From assembly GCA_035578175.1 (NCBI GenBank), contig JAQMRL010000006.1, positions 68,578,001 through 68,642,000 on the forward strand: a stretch of DNA of 64,000 nt, written 5' to 3'. Source of the stretch: Catonia carolina. Taxonomy: Eukaryota > Arthropoda > Insecta > Hemiptera > Achilidae. The notes beneath the pieces are model-generated. The model did not search any database. It saw nothing but the letters and a program-made list of their open reading frames with translations, and was not told the origin of the DNA. This document shows, piece by piece, positions 43,743-54,468 of the stretch (the stretch's first letter is position 1; each line of letters begins with the position of its first letter). Position numbers and translations under genes: made by a program.

Positions 43743-44459
43743 GGGGACCTTGTACCATGAAAATTAAGAAAATATCGATTTTTGAATTTTGCTGTTTTTG
43801 GTTAGTTTTAACGTTTTATTATTCATTGGTAATACTATTTTAGCTTAAAAACAATTTTAAATATTTAAAAAAAATCCAATGTGCTGCATGGCAAAAAAGC
43901 AGTATCTTTTTAGAGTTTCTCATTTAAAAAAATAAAAGTTGTAAAAGATTTTACAGGGAATGTTTTTTCTTATTAGGGATATTTTATGTTGTTACAGTGA
44001 GTATATTGTTTTTACATCACTGACATCTAAATAGTGTTGACAAACAAATTGTCCTCGTTTACAAGATAGATATTTTCTTTAATCTCCGTTTACCGAAAAT
44101 TAACTTTTTTATGATATTTGCCCTGTCTTCTCAAAAACCGTTCATTACAAAAATTTGAAATTTTTACAGTAGTTTTACATGATAGAGGTACAAACACTGA
44201 GTTTTTTCAACCTTAAAGATGACATAGAAAAAATGTATATATGTTTAACGACAAAAAATTAAGACAAAATCAGAAGAGTTCGGGAAAAAATTCTGAAAAA
44301 AATTGTTCAGATAAACGTTTAAAAAAAACTCAGTAATCATAAAATGGTATCAACTAAGACTATGCAAAATTTCAGGGCTGTAACCCTTATGGAAGCTGAG
44401 AAAACGGGTCATAAATTTGGCTATTTTAACATGGGTAAGATACATGGTACAAGGTCCCC
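43743..44459. mobile_element. Non-autonomous element with a TGAA target duplication
   Basis: GGGGACCTTGTACCATG and its inverse CATGGTACAAGGTCCCC form 17-base perfect inverted ends, flanked by TGAA at 43739-43742 and 44460-44463. Removing the 717 bases plus one TGAA restores the Jockey reading frame exactly. It resembles piggyBac-type (TTAA) elements but used a variant target. No transposase is visible. Confidence 0.85.
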
Positions 44460-44880
44460 TGAAACGCTTACTCCATAGACGTTCTAAATTAAACATGTCA
44501 CACAAAATAACAATCTACAAGACAGTCTTAAGACCAATCTGGACATATGGAGTTCAACTTTGGGGATCTGCTAAACCTTCACACACGAAACGTATACAAG
44601 CAATTCAAAACAAGATTCTACAAACGATAACGCAATGCCCCGTTTTTATTACAAACTCAATGTTGCATAAAGACTTACAAATCTAATACATAGTTCATAT
44701 CGTGAAACAACTATAAAAGACGATGCATGAAAAATTTGAATTACATGACAACCCTCTCATATAAAACACGTATACTTGGGCGATACCGGGTATTCAGCAC
44801 ATACGTTTGAAACGCCTCTGGCCAAGAGATCTTCTTAGCCAACTGTAGGACTGTGGTGAAGACTGCACGCTTCTACAAGT
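44460..44880 (+). mobile_element. Jockey LINE C-terminal fragment
   Basis: The frame 44417-44686 includes RSKLNMSHKITIYKTVLRPI, WTYGVQLWGSAKPSHTKRIQ and IQNKILQTITQCP, the hallmark Jockey/CR1 tail. After one stop it continues to a LKRLWPRDLL-like end near 44840. Confidence 0.85.
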
Positions 44881-45104
44881 AAATCAAGTTTTTGAACATT
44901 AGCTTCACATTTAGAAATTTTTGTATTAATTTAATAACAGATACTGAATTTCAGTTGAAAGTGACAAAAAACTGACTACTCATGTACGTAGTTACAGTAT
45001 TTGTATGAATTTGTTTAAAAGCGCTAAAAACAACTGTTACACGCCGTTCCCGATAGAGTGCACGCAAGTAGTGTGTTGTGTGCCTTTTACATTTTTTCCT
45101 TTTA

Positions 45105-45540
45105 CGCCTTCATTGGACCAATTGAATCAAATTTAGAATTTTTCTTTGTTTGGTTTTATGATTCTTACGCTTTTCCCAATAATTCTTCATATTTTGGGAT
45201 CTGATCTGTCCGATTTTATCTGTACTAATCATTGACAATGGAGCTCGAGTTTTTTCGACGAATCTTGTGTCTTTATTTTTAAGCAACTTAATCTGTTAAG
45301 ATTTTTCTAAAATATCGTTCTGCAATGTTAAGTTCTTGCATATCTTGCTTTACTTTGGCACAGCACCTTGGAGAATTTTTCAACGAGTTAATTATAGAAA
45401 TGAGTTGTTTAGTTACTCGATTGTCCGGTATTTTAAGTAAATACCCGAAGAATAAAATTTGTTTCTTCCACATGATATCAGTAATTGGCTCGATCTCATA
45501 GAAGAGTTTAGAATTAGAAGTTAAGATCCAGCCTTTTACT
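45105..45540 (-). mobile_element. LINE C-terminal fragment (GH-RM family)
   Basis: The minus strand at 45288-45473 reads MWKKQILFFGYLLKIPDNRV then KVKQDMQELNIAERYF. It is the uninterrupted counterpart of 22040-23080. Confidence 0.7.
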
Positions 45541-45573
45541 TTTATATTACTTCACCTTCGTGCGTGTAATATA

Positions 45574-46642
45574 TAGGGTGATTCAAAACTAAACTGTAAT
45601 CTCTTGGGATCTCATTCTATAGCTAAAAATAAGAAAAAAAAGTTTATATAAACATATGCCTGAAAACGCTTAGTTAGCGAGTTACGGCTAGCGAAAAATT
45701 TCACCTAGAACTCTGTACCCTCGGTGAAGTAAGGCCGTATAAAAATGTTAAAGGTAGTTACAAAGATACAAATACGATTGTTTCTTATGTTTTTTAATCT
45801 GAAAAATTGAATAAAATTGGTACCAGAGCTGTGACTGCAATACTTTTAGAGATATCTTACATAAAACACAAAAATTGGTGCAAAGAAATAAAACATTTTT
45901 TCGTTTAACGCAAGATTACTTCCAGAAATGGTAAATAAAGATGTATTTTTTCTTAAATAAATTTGTAGAAAATTTAATTTTGAAAAGATTCATGTAAATT
46001 ACTCAGGAAAAAAATTAATAATAGAAATTTCGCTTTATTTAAAATCAAAACAGACGCACATAAAACGCAGATTCTTCAATTCATTAATATTAGGTTGGCA
46101 GCTGTTACTCCCAACCTACATATTAGTTAATATTTTATGCAGTTAAGAATGTGCGTTTTATGTGCGTCTGTTTTGATTTTAAATAAAGCGAAATTTCAAT
46201 ATCTATTATTAATTTTTTTCCTGAGTAATTTACATGAATCTTTTCAGAATTAAATTTTCTACAAATTTATTTAAGAAAAAATACATCTTTATTTACCATT
46301 TCTGGAAGTAATCTTACGTTAAACAAAAAAATGTGTTATTTCTTTGCACCAATTTTTGTGTTTTATGTAAGATATCTCTGAAAGTATTGCAGTCACAGCT
46401 CTGGAACCAATTTTTCAGATTAAAAAACATAAGAAACAATCGTATTTGTATCTTTGTAACTACCTTTAACATTTTTATACGGTCTTACTTCACCGAGGGT
46501 ACAGAGTTCTAGGTGAAATTTTTCGCTAGCCGTAACTCGCTAACTAAGCATTTTCAGGTATATGTTTATATAAACTGTTTTTTCTTATTTTTAGCTATAG
46601 AATGAGATCCCAAGAGATTGCCGTTTAGTTTTGAATCACCTG
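45574..46642. mobile_element. 1.07 kb fold-back (palindromic) mariner-like MITE
   Basis: The ends TAGGGTGATTCAAAACTAAA and TTTAGTTTTGAATCACCTG carry mariner-style termini between TA dinucleotides (45572-45573, 46643-46644). The two halves are nearly identical reverse complements over about 500 bases each, from the tips to about 46070 and 46145. A ~70-base centre itself contains AGGTTGG/CCAACCT arms. No open frame encodes transposase. Confidence 0.9.
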
Positions 46643-46649
46643 TATGGTC

Positions 46650-47330
46650 GCAGAGCACATATTACATTCATACAAGTAGGAGTCATTCATAGATTATTTT
46701 GCTGAGTGAAAGGTACGTAAACTAAAATTAACTAAGATACCAAGTAAGACTCACCTTAAGATTTCACCTCTATGTATTTTTATTATAATAGGTTGATTAA
46801 AAACAACAAAATTAACAACCATATTTTTCACATAAAATATATTTCTTTTTTTATTATTTTTGTAACAGTAACAGATAAAAATATACATATTTTATTATAT
46901 ATTTTAAGGCACAATTTACAAATATATTGGTTTATTTTTGGTAACATAATTTAAATTTAATTAAATAAAATTATTATTGAGCAATTTTTCAAAGATGAAA
47001 TAGTAATTGAAATTATATAAAATTTACTAAAAATAAAAGTAATTTTTTTTATAAAAATTACATATTTAAACATTTTATTGTTAATTTCTATAGAGTTGTG
47101 AAAATTGCGTAGAAAATACTGTTCTGAAAATTTAATTGGTTTTATTATTTTTTACCTCTGAAATTCATCTCATTCCTTAGAGTTAACCGCGTTATTATAG
47201 TTCTTAGGGGACTAAAATTATAATGTAGCTTAAATTGGAAATTATGCTGAGATTTTATTTCTCTTAGTTCTTCTAAAAACAGGAAATAATAATAGGCTTG
47301 CTTTGAGAATGACAAAAAATATGTTTAGAA
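46650..47330. other. Unassigned AT-rich sequence
   Basis: No feature recognised. Confidence 0.35.
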
Positions 47331-47334
47331 CTAT

Positions 47335-48120
47335 GGGTTGGTGTATTGGTAAAGTCGGTATTGTAAGACAGCTCTATAACAGTGATTTACGAAGACGAAG
47401 ATTTCGGTTCAAATTCTAATAAAGGTAATTACTTTAACCCCTTATAGGTCTTTGGTAAGTATAATTATCACTGGCAATAAGGTCGATTTTATTTTAAAAT
47501 AAGCTATGCAGTTGAACCTTATTGGAATTTTATGGTTTTATAGATGTTCTCTGGTAAGTAGGCTATCCACATATTGAAATTAGTGCGCAGCGACCATTTG
47601 CTTTGTAAGTTGCACGAATCTGGTGAGGATCCACCCTAGCGTACTCTACCGAGTAGTTTTCATGTTACTTTTGCACATTGCTTAGAAAATTCGGGTTTTG
47701 CTAACCGGATTTTCACAGGAAAGCAAGCGTTCATGCTAATAAAAAGTAAAGATAAGGTATTCTACAAATTGTTTGGTGATATAGTACGACAAGTTGTTTT
47801 AATAAGAATTCTTCCACTAAAACTTTTGTGATTTCTATTTCAATAAAAGTTCCTTGGTAAGTAAACTTACCAGAGCTTAACATCAACAAAAGAGAAATAT
47901 CTTACTGTTCTGGCACTAGAAATACATTACTGAAGTTCTTATAAAGCATCATTTTACATTTAACATGTACATGTTTCTCCTTAGTACTGCCCTATAAAGG
48001 TTTAATACGCATTTGAATATTATACAGTGGTTACCAGTATACTTTGATGATTAAGGTTCAATTAACCATTCCCATACCTGCTTTGCTCTCTATTCATAGA
48101 GCTGCTAAGTCTCTATTCTG
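47335..48120 (+). repeat. tRNA-derived SINE (T3) split by a TTAA element
   Basis: The head (GGGTTGGTGTATTGGTAAAG) and GGTTCAAATTCTAATAAAGG lie before 47433. The body resumes after 48005 with GCATTTGAATATTATACAGT and TTCAATTAACCAT. A piggyBac-like element occupies the gap. Confidence 0.65.
47438..48001. mobile_element. TTAA-flanked element A, copy 2
   Basis: CCCCTTATAGGTCTTTGGTA and CCCTATAAAGGT ends lie between TTAA at 47434-47437 and 48002-48005. It is collinear with 6643-8160 once the mariner there is removed. No coding capacity. Confidence 0.88.
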
Positions 48121-48234
48121 TCTACTATGGTATTATAATAACCAATACATTGTTTTATATCTTAAGTTCTCGTGCAAATTGGTTTATGTTAGAAATAACC
48201 AATAAATTGATTTAACCTTTTAATATAGGTAATA

Positions 48235-50334
48235 CCCGATGGATTTAAATATTAACAGGGAATGGATGCAATTAGTGGATTGCATGAGAGGAGCTGCAGC
48301 GGAGTCTCTAGGTGAGAGGAAAAAGAGAGGTAATCGCAAAGGGATACCGTTTTGGGATGAAGAATTGGCAAGCTTGGTTCGAACTAAAAAAGAGGCTTAC
48401 TTGAGATATCTGCAGAGTAGATCGCAACAGGATCTAGAAGAATACCACAGAAGGTCGGCGGCCGCTAAAAAAGAAATACGGAAACGCAAAAGAGAAGGAT
48501 GGGAAAGAACTGTCAGCCAAATTGAGCATGACGTCCATGGTAGACAGGAGCATGCTTACAAATTTCTAAGCAGGTTAAACAGAGAGGTCAAGGATAATAT
48601 ATCGATAAATCCTATACCAGAAGAGGAATGGTTGGACTTTTTCGAGAAATTATGGACGTCTGGCGAAGAAAATGTAACCAACTTGCCCAATGACACTAAT
48701 GTGGACGACCTTTCTATGGAAGAGATATCGGAAGCATTGAGAGCAAGTAGAAATAGGAAGGCTCCGGGGCCGGATGGAATTAATGTTGAGCTGATCAAGT
48801 ATGCCTCTCGGAGTTTCCTAGAGAGGCTGCTGTCATTCTTTAACTGGTGTTGGAAGCTAGGACAGATACCTGAACAATGGGGAGAGTCTGTGGTAATACC
48901 AGTATTTAAGAAAGGAAATAGGAAAGACTGCGGAAACTATAGAGGCATCAGCCTCCTTAACACGGGCTACAAGGTCTATGCAAAGATTATAACTAACCGG
49001 CTGAAGATTATCGCGGAGGGGATACTGGGTGAAGAACAAAGCGGCTTCAGGATGGGAAGGTCGTGCTCAGACTGTGTTTTCGCCTTGAACCAAATTGTAG
49101 AGAAGCATAGAGAGTACAACGTCCCGACGTTTGTTGCTTTTCTGGACTATGTGAAGGCTTTTGATCAGGTTAAGAGAAAGAAGCTATGGGATATTTTAAT
49201 ACAAAGGGGTATACCTACACATCTAGTCAGAGTGATACAAAGTATGTACCAGAACACAAAAATACAGATAAAAGTGGGAGGTAAAACTGGTGCAGGAAAA
49301 AGAGAGATAACACAAGGAGTGAGACAAGGGTGTCCCTTATCACCCGTATTATTTAACATTTATATTGACGATGCCGTAAGCAACTGGCGAAACAAATTAA
49401 AAACGAGGTTTTTAGTAGATGGTATGCCTCTAGACACTCTATTGTTTGCAGATGATCAGGTAGTGTTTGCAGACTCGGAGGATAATTTGCAACGAGCTGT
49501 ATATTCACTGAGCAAAATTTATAAGGAATATAACTTGGAAATATCGGCAACAAAGACGAAGGTGTGGGGTTTTGTTGGAGAGGAACCTCTTAGAAGCAAA
49601 ATTGTTTTGGCTGATCAGATATTGGAGCAGGTGTCAGGGTTCCAGTACCTAGGATGTAGATTATCCTATGGGGAGAGTGAAGATGTGGACTGGAAAATAC
49701 ATAAATTCCAACGTCTATTAGGAACCATAAGCAGAACATTAAAAGGGAAAGTAAGGAAGGAGACAATTATTAAATTTTATAAGGTAATGGCTAGGCCGGT
49801 TCTGTTGTACGGCTCCGAAGCATGGACACTGACCTCTCGTCAATACAGAAGAATCGAGGCAGCAGAGATGCGCTTTCTGAGAAGTATTGCGGGTTGCACT
49901 CTCAGGGATAGGATTAGAAGTGAGATAATAAGAAATCAACTTCATGTTGAGAATATTAGCGATATTATCAGGAAATATAGGAACAGTTGGAGGGAACATG
50001 TAGAGAGAATGGAGGAGAGTAGGATACCCAAGTTTTTGTGGCACTATAGAGCGAGAGGAAGAAGAAGAATTGGGAGACCGAGGAAGCGATGGGAGGACCA
50101 ACTGTAGGAACGCATCGATCGGAATGGACTCGAACTTTCCAATTAGGAGCAATAATTTATGTAAAGACGCAGGTTTCGATGATGAATTTTACTAAATTAC
50201 AAAGTATACTTTTAAAATATACAATCTTTTAACAAATGACAATTTCAAAAGAAAGCAACAAAAGAAGAAAACAACTACCATTGCAACGGAACAGGCTGGG
50301 TAAAGCCTAAGCCGTATAGTTGATGATGATGATG
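48235..50334 (+). mobile_element. Young 5'-truncated LINE insertion with 12-base target duplication
   Basis: ATATAGGTAATA is repeated exactly at 48223-48234 and 50335-50346. The insert starts inside ORF2 and ends with a (GAT)n simple-repeat tail at about 50323-50334, as in RTE-type non-LTR elements, not a poly(A). The exact duplication and open frame show a recent insertion. Confidence 0.9.
48239..50107 (+). CDS. Non-LTR reverse transcriptase (LINE ORF2, 5'-truncated)
   Basis: This open frame of 622 residues encodes the reverse transcriptase of a non-LTR retrotransposon, which would copy the element RNA at a nicked target. Landmarks in order: RNRKAPGPDGINVELIK (~179-195), NYRGISLLNTGYKVYAKII (~235-253), EEQSGFRMGRSCSDCVF (~271-287), FLDYVKAFD (~302-310) with the first catalytic Asp, QGVRQGCPLSPVLFN (~361-375), and LLFADDQVVFA (~405-415) with the catalytic Asp pair. 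The C-terminus has RPVLLYGSEAWTLTSRQYRR and AEMRFLRSIAGCTLRDR. The endonuclease domain is missing because of 5' truncation, so it is not autonomous even though the RT core looks intact. The ATG at 48239 is probably internal to the original protein. RTE is my best clade guess. Confidence 0.9.
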   Translation: MDLNINREWMQLVDCMRGAAAESLGERKKRGNRKGIPFWDEELASLVRTKKEAYLRYLQSRSQQDLEEYHRRSAAAKKEIRKRKREGWERTVSQIEHDVHGRQEHAYKFLSRLNREVKDNISINPIPEEEWLDFFEKLWTSGEENVTNLPNDTNVDDLSMEEISEALRASRNRKAPGPDGINVELIKYASRSFLERLLSFFNWCWKLGQIPEQWGESVVIPVFKKGNRKDCGNYRGISLLNTGYKVYAKIITNRLKIIAEGILGEEQSGFRMGRSCSDCVFALNQIVEKHREYNVPTFVAFLDYVKAFDQVKRKKLWDILIQRGIPTHLVRVIQSMYQNTKIQIKVGGKTGAGKREITQGVRQGCPLSPVLFNIYIDDAVSNWRNKLKTRFLVDGMPLDTLLFADDQVVFADSEDNLQRAVYSLSKIYKEYNLEISATKTKVWGFVGEEPLRSKIVLADQILEQVSGFQYLGCRLSYGESEDVDWKIHKFQRLLGTISRTLKGKVRKETIIKFYKVMARPVLLYGSEAWTLTSRQYRRIEAAEMRFLRSIAGCTLRDRIRSEIIRNQLHVENISDIIRKYRNSWREHVERMEESRIPKFLWHYRARGRRRIGRPRKRWEDQL

Positions 50335-50349
50335 ATATAGGTAATAAAT

Positions 50350-50805
50350 GAGAAAGATTATTATGTAACTGGGAGATTTCATTACACGGAATTTCATCCT
50401 TGAAACCCGATATTTTTTATGACAAAATCTCTATTCAAAATTGTCTGTGCCTGATTTCGTATACTCAGCTGTTAAGATGGGTACTGTGCAATCAAAATGA
50501 AGTTTCGTAATTCAAAGACGGGCTATCTGAATAATGGAAACCATTAAAATAGAAAAATCGCCAAGGCTGTTTCAATTTTTTTTAATTTTTTCGCTACCAT
50601 CTGTATCAGTACAGTAGTAATCCAGTTTGGAACATTCGGAAAAGAAACATGTTGACTAGATGTTAGCCACTAACATGTGGAGTATGAAATAAAATTTTCA
50701 GAGATTAACAGGGATTCAATTTAGGGACGTTCAGGTTTAATACTACATATGCAATTTTTAATAAATGATTCATTCAATTTATTTTCCATTAAATTGATAC
50801 TGATA
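50350..50805. other. Unassigned intergenic sequence
   Basis: Nothing recognised. Confidence 0.3.
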
Positions 50806-50809
50806 CAGT

Positions 50810-51400
50810 CGTTTGGTTCAGTGCTAAATTCATCGCGTCGACACCTGTTTAACATCTGATTTTAATAACCGAAGGTTCCATGGTTAAATATAGTTGACCT
50901 TCGGGGTAGCCCAGTCAGTCAGCTGGTAGAGAGTCGCTATCAATTTTGTTACATGGTAACAATTAATTGCTATTTGATAGCTATTAATAGCAATTAATTG
51001 CAATTATTAGCTATTAATTGGTAACAATCGGCTTGGTTGGGCAAGCAACTTTGTATGGTAACCGGCTGACAGCCACCTGACAACAAAACTCTACTGGGGG
51101 ATTCAGCTGAAACTCATTCCTAATCCACGTCAAAATATAGAGCGAAAGCACTCAATTAAATTGGATGGTTGTTCATACTGTACTGTTTCCGATGAAAAAT
51201 AAAAGGAAAAAATAATTACTTTAAAATGGATTTGAATAATAGAGAGTGGTTATCGGTGTATTTTGATGGGTTGTGTTCGATTAACCATACTCTTTTAAAA
51301 ATAATCGGCTTAAACAACACTACATCTCATGTATTACTACACTAATACATGCAATACATTTATCATCTTCGTCTAATTGAATCGTGGGGTTTCTTATTCT
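50810..51400 (+). repeat. tRNA-derived SINE (T3) with an inserted tRNA-like repeat
   Basis: The T3 head region (about 50810-50885) and T3 body (51225-51390, GATTTGAATAATAGAGAGTG ...) are separated by about 340 bases. The intervening segment begins GGGGTAGCCCAGTCAGTCAG (A-box-like) and holds an AT palindrome built from TTGCTATTTGATAGCTATTA-type units. Confidence 0.45.
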
Positions 51401-51671
51401 ACTGAAACCGAACAGTTGCAATGTACAAATATTAAGGATTAAAAATTAAATGAAAAATATTTAGAATGATAAAGTTACTTAGTTGTTAAAGGTATTTTAA
51501 AACATGTTTTATACTTAAAAAAATTATAAAAAAATAAATAAGTTTGGATTAACTAAAATTTGGATAAGTGAGGTTCAGATTAGCGACGTTGTTGGATGAG
51601 AAGTAATAACTTTGGGTAATGTTGATAAAACTGATATAACAGGTTTTTTATATTCATATTTTATTCGGGTA

Positions 51672-52407
51672 CGAGGGTTATCTCTAAAGTAAAAAACCGC
51701 CGGCAAATTTCTTTCCTTGATGTTGGTAAACCTGTGTCAATAATTCCTCCATTCAATTGTTACCGGTTTTGGTGAAACATGGATTTCGTATTACACGACA
51801 GAGAGAAAACGGCAGTCAAGTAAATGGTGTCATTTTTAGTCACCAACGATACCAACAAAGGTCAAGGCCACAGCCATTTGGATGTAAATTGATGGCCACG
51901 TTCTTTTGGGATCAATTTGGCAAACTGTTGATTGATTTCATGCCACGTGGAACAACTATTCATGCAAAAGCCTTCTCCAAAATAAATTCTCTACATAAGT
52001 TACGGCACGCCATTCCAAATCGGCAACGTGGACAGCTGACCGACTGCGTCGAACTGCTGCACAATAAAGCACGTCCACATGTTCCACGTGCGACACGTGA
52101 TTTACTGAGAACATTTGGATGGAAAATTTATAATCACCCACCAAATAGCCCGAACTTTTCTCATTCTGAGTGAAAAATTGTTTGGTAAATTGAAAATTTT
52201 TTTGGGTAGTAATCAATGGCTAAATGAAAAACTTGTGGCTGAAGAATATGACGTGGATGTATTGAAGCTGACGCATCACTATGATAAATGTCTTAATTCA
52301 TGCGGCGATTGTATAGAGAAGTGATTTTATAAGGTATGTAGTTTAAGAGGAATAAAAAATATTTATTAAATTTCTGAATAAATTTTTTACTTTAGAGTTA
52401 TACCTCG
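51672..52407 (+). mobile_element. mariner transposon with a dead transposase
   Basis: Imperfect inverted ends (CGAGGGTTATCTCTAAAGTA and TACTTTAGAGTTATACCTCG) lie between TA at 51670-51671 and 52408-52409. From about 51757 the + strand encodes mariner transposase pieces: GETWISYY, WDQFGKLLIDFMPRGTTIHA, GQLTDCVELLHNKARPHVPR and, after a frameshift near 52165, KLFGKLKIFLG and DKCLNSCGDCIEK. The second catalytic Asp (normally LHDNARPH) is Asn, the third (SPDL) is Asn, and the first region is broken by an extra codon. The DNA-binding domain is deleted. Confidence 0.85.
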
Positions 52408-52409
52408 TA

Positions 52410-52830
52410 AATTAGACCTATACTATGACAATGTGTAGTTGCTAAAATATTTCCAATTTTTTATCCACTAACGAATAATATTAGATTTTTCTGACAAAAT
52501 AACTACAACAAAGATAATTTTATTTAAAAAATAATCTTGAGAACTGACAAAATTGACAAATTCATTTTCAAAGCACCGTTTTGTAACATGTTGACATAGT
52601 AAAATCTTTAGTTAATACAGAATTAACTTATTATTTCGAGTTATAAAATAATTATTTCTTCATATTAAACTTTGAGATCAAATTTTAATACACTTAATTA
52701 TTAATTATATTTTAAGTTTTTATCAGTCACTTACTGGTGGTCCTGTTGTATGTATAAACTGAAACACAATAAAATTTAAATTTGGATTTTCCTTAATAGA
52801 CACAAAAATTATTATATTGTTTTAAATTTT
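52410..52830. other. Unassigned AT-rich sequence
   Basis: No feature recognised. Confidence 0.3.
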
Positions 52831-52834
52831 TAGT

Positions 52835-52985
52835 TTATTTAAATTTATATCAACTTTTTTGTTATAACGACTATTTTAGGTTACCATACAAAATCGGTAG
52901 GTTTGAATGGGTAAAATTTTCAGATCTTGTTCGGGAATTGAACTTAGGACTTTCGCTTTACAGTGAAACACAGAGTTTTAAGTTA
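52835..52985 (-). repeat. Degenerate T2-type SINE
   Basis: The inverse B-box GGGAATTGAACTTAGGAC and flanking GGTAAAATTTTCAGATCTTG parallel the diverged T2 copy at 38655. Confidence 0.45.
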
Positions 52986-52989
52986 TTTT

Positions 52990-53380
52990 GCTTCGTAAAC
53001 TGCAAGAACTTTTTACATCTTTAGTAATTACTGTGTTTAATTTATTTATGATTTATTCGAATTCAGGTAATTTAGAGTTGATTTTTTAGTAAAATAAAAA
53101 GAAAATTCAGTTCAAGTTTAAGGCAAGATCTATAAATCAATGTGCATTATGATAAATATACAAATGAAAAATTGTTATCGTTACCCCATCTACGAATAAT
53201 ACTCTACTTATAGCCTTTTCTAGTTTATTGGCTTTTGTTTTTATCAGATAACTAACTACTGTAGCACTATAGTTCTAAAAAATCTACAATATTGGACTTT
53301 TTGTAAAAGAAAACCAATCTCAGGGGAGACAATTATTGCCCTCAGAGTTCCCTCTTTGGATCCGCCCTTAGACGAATTTC
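52990..53380. other. Unassigned sequence
   Basis: Nothing recognised. Confidence 0.3.
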
Positions 53381-53611
53381 TTGGTTAAAATAATTTTCGT
53401 GATTGGTTACGTTATACCTCAACGGAACTTTTCAGAGCTGCGGTGTTCAAGATCCGAAAAGCTTTCATGTTTGCCAACCTCCAGTTGGAGAGGACACGAT
53501 GAAAAGAAGAGTAAAAGCCGATCTAGGACAAAACTGCTCTCGGTTAAGTATGCCAATACTGTTGGGCACATAAGGAATGATGATAAAGAACAAGAAAAAC
53601 TTTACAAGTGA
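53381..53611 (+). pseudogene. Possible copia-type Gag remnant (dead zinc knuckle)
   Basis: An open frame of 76 codons ends with KKSKSRSRTKLL followed by VKYANTVGHIRNDD. The spacing of V-x2-A-x4-H-x4-D is exactly that of a CCHC zinc knuckle (C-x2-C-x4-H-x4-C), with the His kept and all three Cys lost, after a basic SR-rich stretch as in Ty1/copia Gag. No LTR, protease or polymerase is seen. An exon of an unknown gene (53482-53607, AG and GTGAGT borders) is the alternative. Confidence 0.3.
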
Positions 53612-53619
53612 GTGTCTAT

Positions 53620-54465
53620 TTAAATTTTTCTAATTCCTTAATATTTTTCGAAAATTTTACACTATTGACAACCTTCCAATTTATAATTTATCGTAGTGTA
53701 TCACCTTTAATCAGACAGTTTACTTAACGAAATGTATTTAATTTTTCATTGTTATCTGACAAACAACCAAAATATTGTATAGTTAATTTATGATGAAAAC
53801 TTTTAGTAGGCTTAAGGGATGTACAAAATATTAATAATTTATAAACTTTAAGTTATGATGAATGTTCTGAAGTTCAAATTATTAAATCAATAATACGTGA
53901 TTTAATTTGTTAATTAAATTTAAAATATATTTCTAAAATATTGTCAAATTTTGACAATTTTAAAAACAATAAATTTATTAAAATAATTATTATTTTTATA
54001 AATTACATTTAATTTATTTATAATTATAATATATATCTAACATAAACTATTTCTAATAATATTAATAATAATACAACTAATATAATCATAAAACTAATTA
54101 AATTCTGTATCTTAAATTATAATTTCCTATGAATTTTAACATAGCAATTAAATTCTTAAAATATAATAAATTTTAATTATTTTAAATCTAATTAAAATTA
54201 CTTTTTGTCATAAAACCTGTACAAACGATTTTAAATTGCGTTGATAAATTTTAGTTTATTATAGTTACTACATTGTTTCAAAAGAAATGAATTTGAATTA
54301 AGAAAAGTAAATAAACAAAATCGAAAAAAATGGTGAACGTATTTATAACGCAGGTAGTATACGGTTCAATGTAAGTAAGCTTGTCAAAACACTTTCTTCC
54401 ATCAAAGCAACGTTGCTATATTTCTTCATATTGTTATATTTAAAATATTATTGAATTCAAAAGCA
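53620..54465. other. Extremely AT-rich unassigned sequence
   Basis: Long A/T runs between 53820 and 54240. No coding or repeat feature recognised. Confidence 0.4.
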
Positions 54466-54468
54466 ATA

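Noticed and set aside
48556..50152. Several minus-strand open frames opposite the reverse transcriptase
   Set aside because: They are antisense shadows of the LINE coding frame.
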